Assembly: GCF_032104385.1 (NCBI RefSeq)
Contig: NZ_DAMCHJ010000003.1
Span: 124,001-188,000 of the forward strand
Length of the DNA: 64,000 nucleotides
Origin: Tissierella sp032104385
GTDB lineage: Bacteria > Bacillota > Clostridia > Tissierellales > Tissierellaceae
Reading direction: 5' to 3'
Shown: positions 60,977-64,000 of the stretch, one piece after another
Position numbering within the stretch: position 1 is the stretch's first letter
Layout: every line of letters begins with the position of its first letter
Notes under the pieces: generated by a model
What the model was told of the DNA's origin: nothing
The model's database searches: none
The model's input: the letters and a program-made list of their open reading frames with translations, nothing else
Program-made: the position numbers and the translations under genes

Positions 60977-61846
60977 ATGTTACCTAATATGAAATTTTAC
61001 ATAGTTTCTATTGTTTCTATTTTTGTAGCTTTAGGTATAGGAATATTTATTGGTTTTACTATTGATACTCAAGAATTTGTTATTGATCAAAAGGATATAA
61101 TAAATAAGATAATGGAATCTCAATTTGAAATATTGATAAATGAAAATAAGGAACTTAAAGCTGATGTTAATGTATTAGAATTAGAGAGTAAATACAAGGA
61201 TGAATATATATCCCTTAGTCATGAATCTATTATAAAGGATAAATTAGCAGGATTAAACATAGGTATAATTGCAACGAATGAAGATTATATTACATCTGGA
61301 ATAGGCAGAGATTTAGAGTTAGCTGGTGCTAAGGTAATGAATGTTACTACTTTAAATAATAATATAGAGGATAAGGTGAAATTAAACGATTTATATAAGG
61401 AAGTGGATATTAATATAGCTAAAAATCCTACTGAAGATATTGTTTCTATAATAACTAAATCTATAATAACTGGTGCAAAAAATCCAATATTTCAAAATCT
61501 TGAAAAAGAAGGATTTATTGAAATTATTGGTAATTATGAAGAACCTATTGATTATTTAATTATTTGTGGCGGAAGTTTTGAAGATAAATCTAAGAGAATT
61601 AATCAAGTGGATAGAGTTATTGTTAATGTAGCTAAGAAGCATAATCTTCCAATATTAGGTGTTGAAAAGTCTAATGTCAACTATTCATATATGACTGGAT
61701 ATAAAGATTTAGATATTTCTACTGTAGACAATGTTGATATGATAATAGGCAAAGTTGCAATGATATTAGCTATGGAAGGTATGGGAGGTCATTATGGTAT
61801 CAAGGATACTTCTAATGGTGTAATTCCATATATCCATAAAGAATGA
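60977..61846 (+). CDS. steB: SteB/MctB-like membrane protein (annotated copper transporter family)
   Basis: A protein of 289 residues starting at ATG 60977. An N-terminal helix (FYIVSIVSIFVALGIGIFIGFTI) is followed by a coiled coil (LINENKELKADVNVLELESKYKDEY) and an extracytoplasmic domain with DYLIICGGSFEDKSKRINQVDRVIV. The layout matches MctB/SteB proteins. The copper name comes from Mycobacterium MctB, but pairing with steA makes a cell-division or envelope role more likely here. Confidence 0.83.
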   Translation: MLPNMKFYIVSIVSIFVALGIGIFIGFTIDTQEFVIDQKDIINKIMESQFEILINENKELKADVNVLELESKYKDEYISLSHESIIKDKLAGLNIGIIATNEDYITSGIGRDLELAGAKVMNVTTLNNNIEDKVKLNDLYKEVDINIAKNPTEDIVSIITKSIITGAKNPIFQNLEKEGFIEIIGNYEEPIDYLIICGGSFEDKSKRINQVDRVIVNVAKKHNLPILGVEKSNVNYSYMTGYKDLDISTVDNVDMIIGKVAMILAMEGMGGHYGIKDTSNGVIPYIHKE

Positions 61847-61861
61847 TTTAGGAGAGATAGT

Positions 61862-62554
61862 ATGCAAAAAAGAGGAAAACTTATATGTGTAGTTCCTGTT
61901 TATAACGAAGCAGATTTAATTATTGATACTGTAGAAAATTTAAAAAAGATAAAGGCTATTGATGAGATTGTCATAGTAAATGATGGTTCAAAGGATAATA
62001 CTTTGGAAGTAGCTAATACATTAAATGTATCTGTCATTGACTTAGGAAATAATTATGGTAAAGGTTATGCAATGAAGAGGGCAATAGATACTTTAGAATA
62101 TGATTATATTGCCTTCGTTGATGGGGATTTAGGAAAAAGTAGTATACAAGTTGAAAAACTTATTTTGCCAATAATTAATGGAGAAGCTGATGTATCCATA
62201 GCTAAATTCCCAAAAAGAAGTACTATGACCCACACTAAGGGAGGAATTGGAGCAGTAAAGACTTTAGCTAAAAAAGGAGTTTATTTTTTTACTAAGAAAG
62301 AAATAGATACTTCTTTATCTGGACAGAGAGTATATAAAAAAGAAGTTATAGATAAAATAGATTATATACCTGATAGATATGGTATAGAAGTCGCCATGAC
62401 TATTCAGACAATTAATAATGGATTTTCAATAATTGAAGTACCTGTTACTATGAATCATAGATATAGTCAAAGGAATTTAGAAGGATTCATTCACAGGGGA
62501 AAACAGTTTAAGGATATTTTAAAAACATTTATAATAATGTATTTTAGAAGGTGA
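61862..62554 (+). CDS. Family 2 glycosyltransferase
   Basis: A protein of 230 residues with a GT-A fold: LICVVPVYNEADLIIDTVENL, EIVIVNDGSKDNTLEVA and the DxD metal site AFVDGDLGKSS. KRSTMTHTKGGIGAVKTLAKKG and SGQRVYKKEVIDKI follow. It lacks membrane helices, so it probably uses a nucleotide sugar to modify a lipid-linked or cytosolic acceptor. The gene directly after it encodes a MraY-like enzyme, so a shared glycolipid pathway is likely (inference). Confidence 0.87.
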   Translation: MQKRGKLICVVPVYNEADLIIDTVENLKKIKAIDEIVIVNDGSKDNTLEVANTLNVSVIDLGNNYGKGYAMKRAIDTLEYDYIAFVDGDLGKSSIQVEKLILPIINGEADVSIAKFPKRSTMTHTKGGIGAVKTLAKKGVYFFTKKEIDTSLSGQRVYKKEVIDKIDYIPDRYGIEVAMTIQTINNGFSIIEVPVTMNHRYSQRNLEGFIHRGKQFKDILKTFIIMYFRR

Positions 62555-62558
62555 ACTT

Positions 62559-63374
62559 ATGTATTACTATGGAATAACTAGTTTTATATTATCTTTGATT
62601 TTATCTTATATTGCTTTACCAATGTTTATTGATATGCTATTTAAATCTAATGTTGTGTGCGAAAACTTTAAATCCAATTTAATACCTACTTCAATGGGAA
62701 TAGTATTTGTTTTTGTTCAGGTAATTACTTTAGGAATATTAAAAATATTATTTGATTTCAATGATAATCTTAGTTTAATATACCTTTTAGGATTTGTTTT
62801 TATAGGCTTATTAGGTTTACTTGATGATTTAACTGGAGAAAAGAAAATAAAAGGATTAAAAGGTCATATAAAAGCTTTTTTTAGGGGGGTACTCACAACA
62901 GGAGCTATTAAAGCTTTTTTAGGTTTTTTTATTTCCATAGTTGTTAGCTCATATATCTCTAATTCTTTGAAGGATTTTATTATTAATTCTTTTCTAATTG
63001 GATTATTTACTAATTTTGTAAATCTTTTTGATTTAAGACCTGGCAGAGCCGTTAAAATATTTATGATTATTTCTTTAATTTTTATATTTAGCAATTTCTT
63101 AGGAAATAGTAATTATATTTTACTTTCTTTTTTTGGTATACTTATTCCATACATAATATTGGATTTAAAAGCCAGGGTTATGATGGGTGATGTAGGTTCT
63201 AATACTCTAGGGTTTACATTAGGATTATATGCTGCAACAAGTTTTAATTTGACTATCAAGAGCATAATTTTAATTTTACTCATAGTTGTCCATATTCTTG
63301 CTGAAAAAGTTTCTTTTTCTAAGATAATTGATAATAATAAAATTTTAAAGTTTTTAGATAATATTGGAAGGTAG
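62559..63374 (+). CDS. MraY/WecA-like (GT4-type) membrane transferase
   Basis: A protein of 271 residues with about nine membrane helices, 4 bp after the glycosyltransferase. Family motifs: GLLGLLDDLTGEKK (paired Asp), NFVNLFDLRPGRAVK in place of NLTDGLDGLA, and VMMGDVGSNTLGF. The C-terminal HHH or HxxH loop of MraY/TagO is reduced to a single His (VVHILAEKVSF). It may move a sugar-1-phosphate to a polyprenyl carrier. The altered motifs set it apart from standard MraY or TagO, so the substrate is open. Confidence 0.8.
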   Translation: MYYYGITSFILSLILSYIALPMFIDMLFKSNVVCENFKSNLIPTSMGIVFVFVQVITLGILKILFDFNDNLSLIYLLGFVFIGLLGLLDDLTGEKKIKGLKGHIKAFFRGVLTTGAIKAFLGFFISIVVSSYISNSLKDFIINSFLIGLFTNFVNLFDLRPGRAVKIFMIISLIFIFSNFLGNSNYILLSFFGILIPYIILDLKARVMMGDVGSNTLGFTLGLYAATSFNLTIKSIILILLIVVHILAEKVSFSKIIDNNKILKFLDNIGR

Positions 63375-63383
63375 TGAAATAAT

Positions 63384-64000
63384 TTGATTGGTTATAAGAA
63401 TGGAACTGTAAGTTCTATAATTAGTGATGGCGAGCATTTAGCTATAGTTAATGTTAATGTTGAAGGTAAAATGTATAAAGCTGCAAATTACAAGGACTTT
63501 ACAGGTGATATTAAATTAGATGATGAGGTTGTATTAAATACTACTGCTGTTGATTTGTCATTAGGTACTGGTGGATATCATTTTGTTATGTATAACTACA
63601 GGAATAAATCTATGGAACTTAAAGGCTCTGGACATATAATGAAGCTACGCTATACTCCTTATCAGATGAAATGTTTAGCAGCAGAGGAGGAAGATAGCCC
63701 TTATCATAATTTGTTTAATGAGTTTAAATCATTAGAGAATCATATTTTTATTGTAGCAACTTTACATAGTATGCTTGCTCCCATTAGTGCTATGATTAAG
63801 TATATAAATAAAGATATAAAAATTAATTATATTATGACTGATGGGGGAGCTTTACCTTTATATTTTAGTAATACAGTTGCTGAACTGAAGAATAAGAAAA
63901 TCTTAGATAATACTATTACTATAGGTCATGCATTTGGTGGGGACTTAGAATGTATTAATATATATACAGGATTAATTGCAGCTAAGGAAATACTTAAAGG
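63384..64000 (+). CDS. DUF3866 family protein (C-terminus cut by window edge)
   Basis: The frame is open from TTG 63384 to the window end, giving 205 residues and no stop. KNGTVSSIISDGEHLAIVNVNVEGK, LDDEVVLNTTAVDLSLGTGGYHFV and KLRYTPYQMKCLAAEEEDSPYH are the start of DUF3866. Family members occur in Firmicutes and actinobacteria, often next to steA/steB. No function is known. The sequence is out to the right of the MraY-like gene with a 9-bp gap, so it is cotranscribed. Confidence 0.8.
   Translation, partial: MIGYKNGTVSSIISDGEHLAIVNVNVEGKMYKAANYKDFTGDIKLDDEVVLNTTAVDLSLGTGGYHFVMYNYRNKSMELKGSGHIMKLRYTPYQMKCLAAEEEDSPYHNLFNEFKSLENHIFIVATLHSMLAPISAMIKYINKDIKINYIMTDGGALPLYFSNTVAELKNKKILDNTITIGHAFGGDLECINIYTGLIAAKEILK

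Noticed and set aside
1..64000. CRISPR arrays, tRNA or rRNA genes, insertion sequences, prophage
   Set aside because: I found no regular spacer-repeat arrays, transposase motifs, integrase genes or conserved tRNA/rRNA strings on either strand.

Overview
This AT-rich window comes from a low-GC, spore-forming Firmicute of clostridial type. A Tissierellia-like or related anaerobe is my guess; that rests on gene content and codon bias, not on any rRNA. The evidence is a full set of sporulation genes (sigK, spoIIIAA-AH, spoIVB, spo0A), S-layer homology domains, an IscR-IscS-IscU iron-sulfur set, RNase J, many TTG/GTG starts with strong Shine-Dalgarno (SD) sequences, and gene order shared with Bacillus and Clostridium. 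Almost everything reads on the + strand. The exceptions are a partial gene at the left edge and a YhcN-type lipoprotein gene at about 23 kb. I see no rRNA, tRNA, CRISPR, IS element or prophage. One run of 10 N (54336-54345) marks an assembly gap.

Layout. 1-4.4 kb: a partial beta-propeller-like protein, a Cys/Pro-rich protein, and iscR-iscS-iscU. 4.4-20.3 kb: a permease, then the conserved block alaS-ireB-(membrane phosphatase-like)-(aldo/keto reductase)-ruvX-DUF1292-fur-rnj-lysO (split)-queT-mltG-trmR-trhP-udk. 20.3-23.5 kb: a penicillin-binding protein, sigK and a sporulation lipoprotein. 23.6-43.9 kb: aroE, then a type IV pilus locus (pilB, pilT, pilC, c-di-GMP riboswitch, pilA, pilD, minor pilins, pilM, pilN, pilO, an SLH protein, more minor pilins, a ComFB-family gene), then aroK, aroQ and efp. 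43.9-53.2 kb: spoIIIA operon, asp23/amaP, nusB, xseA, xseB, ispA. 53.2-54.5 kb: a noncoding RNA of about 615 nt that I identify as OLE RNA, followed by its membrane partner gene oapA. 54.5-64 kb: tlyA, recN, spoIVB, spo0A, then a steA-steB-glycosyltransferase-MraY-like-DUF3866 cluster running off the right edge.

How it works together. The pilus locus looks controlled by cyclic di-GMP at two levels: a class I riboswitch whose terminator hairpin overlaps the aptamer end just ahead of the major pilin, and a ComFB-type candidate dinucleotide receptor at the operon end. The locus also encodes two apparent adaptations to a single-membrane cell wall: a PilO fused to a beta-sandwich-like region and a LysM domain, and a secreted repeat protein with C-terminal SLH domains. 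The sporulation genes cover phosphorelay output (Spo0A, with a sigma-H-type promoter and 0A box), mother-cell control (SigK, SpoIIIA channel) and the signalling protease SpoIVB. The OLE RNA/OapA pair is the most distinctive noncoding feature.
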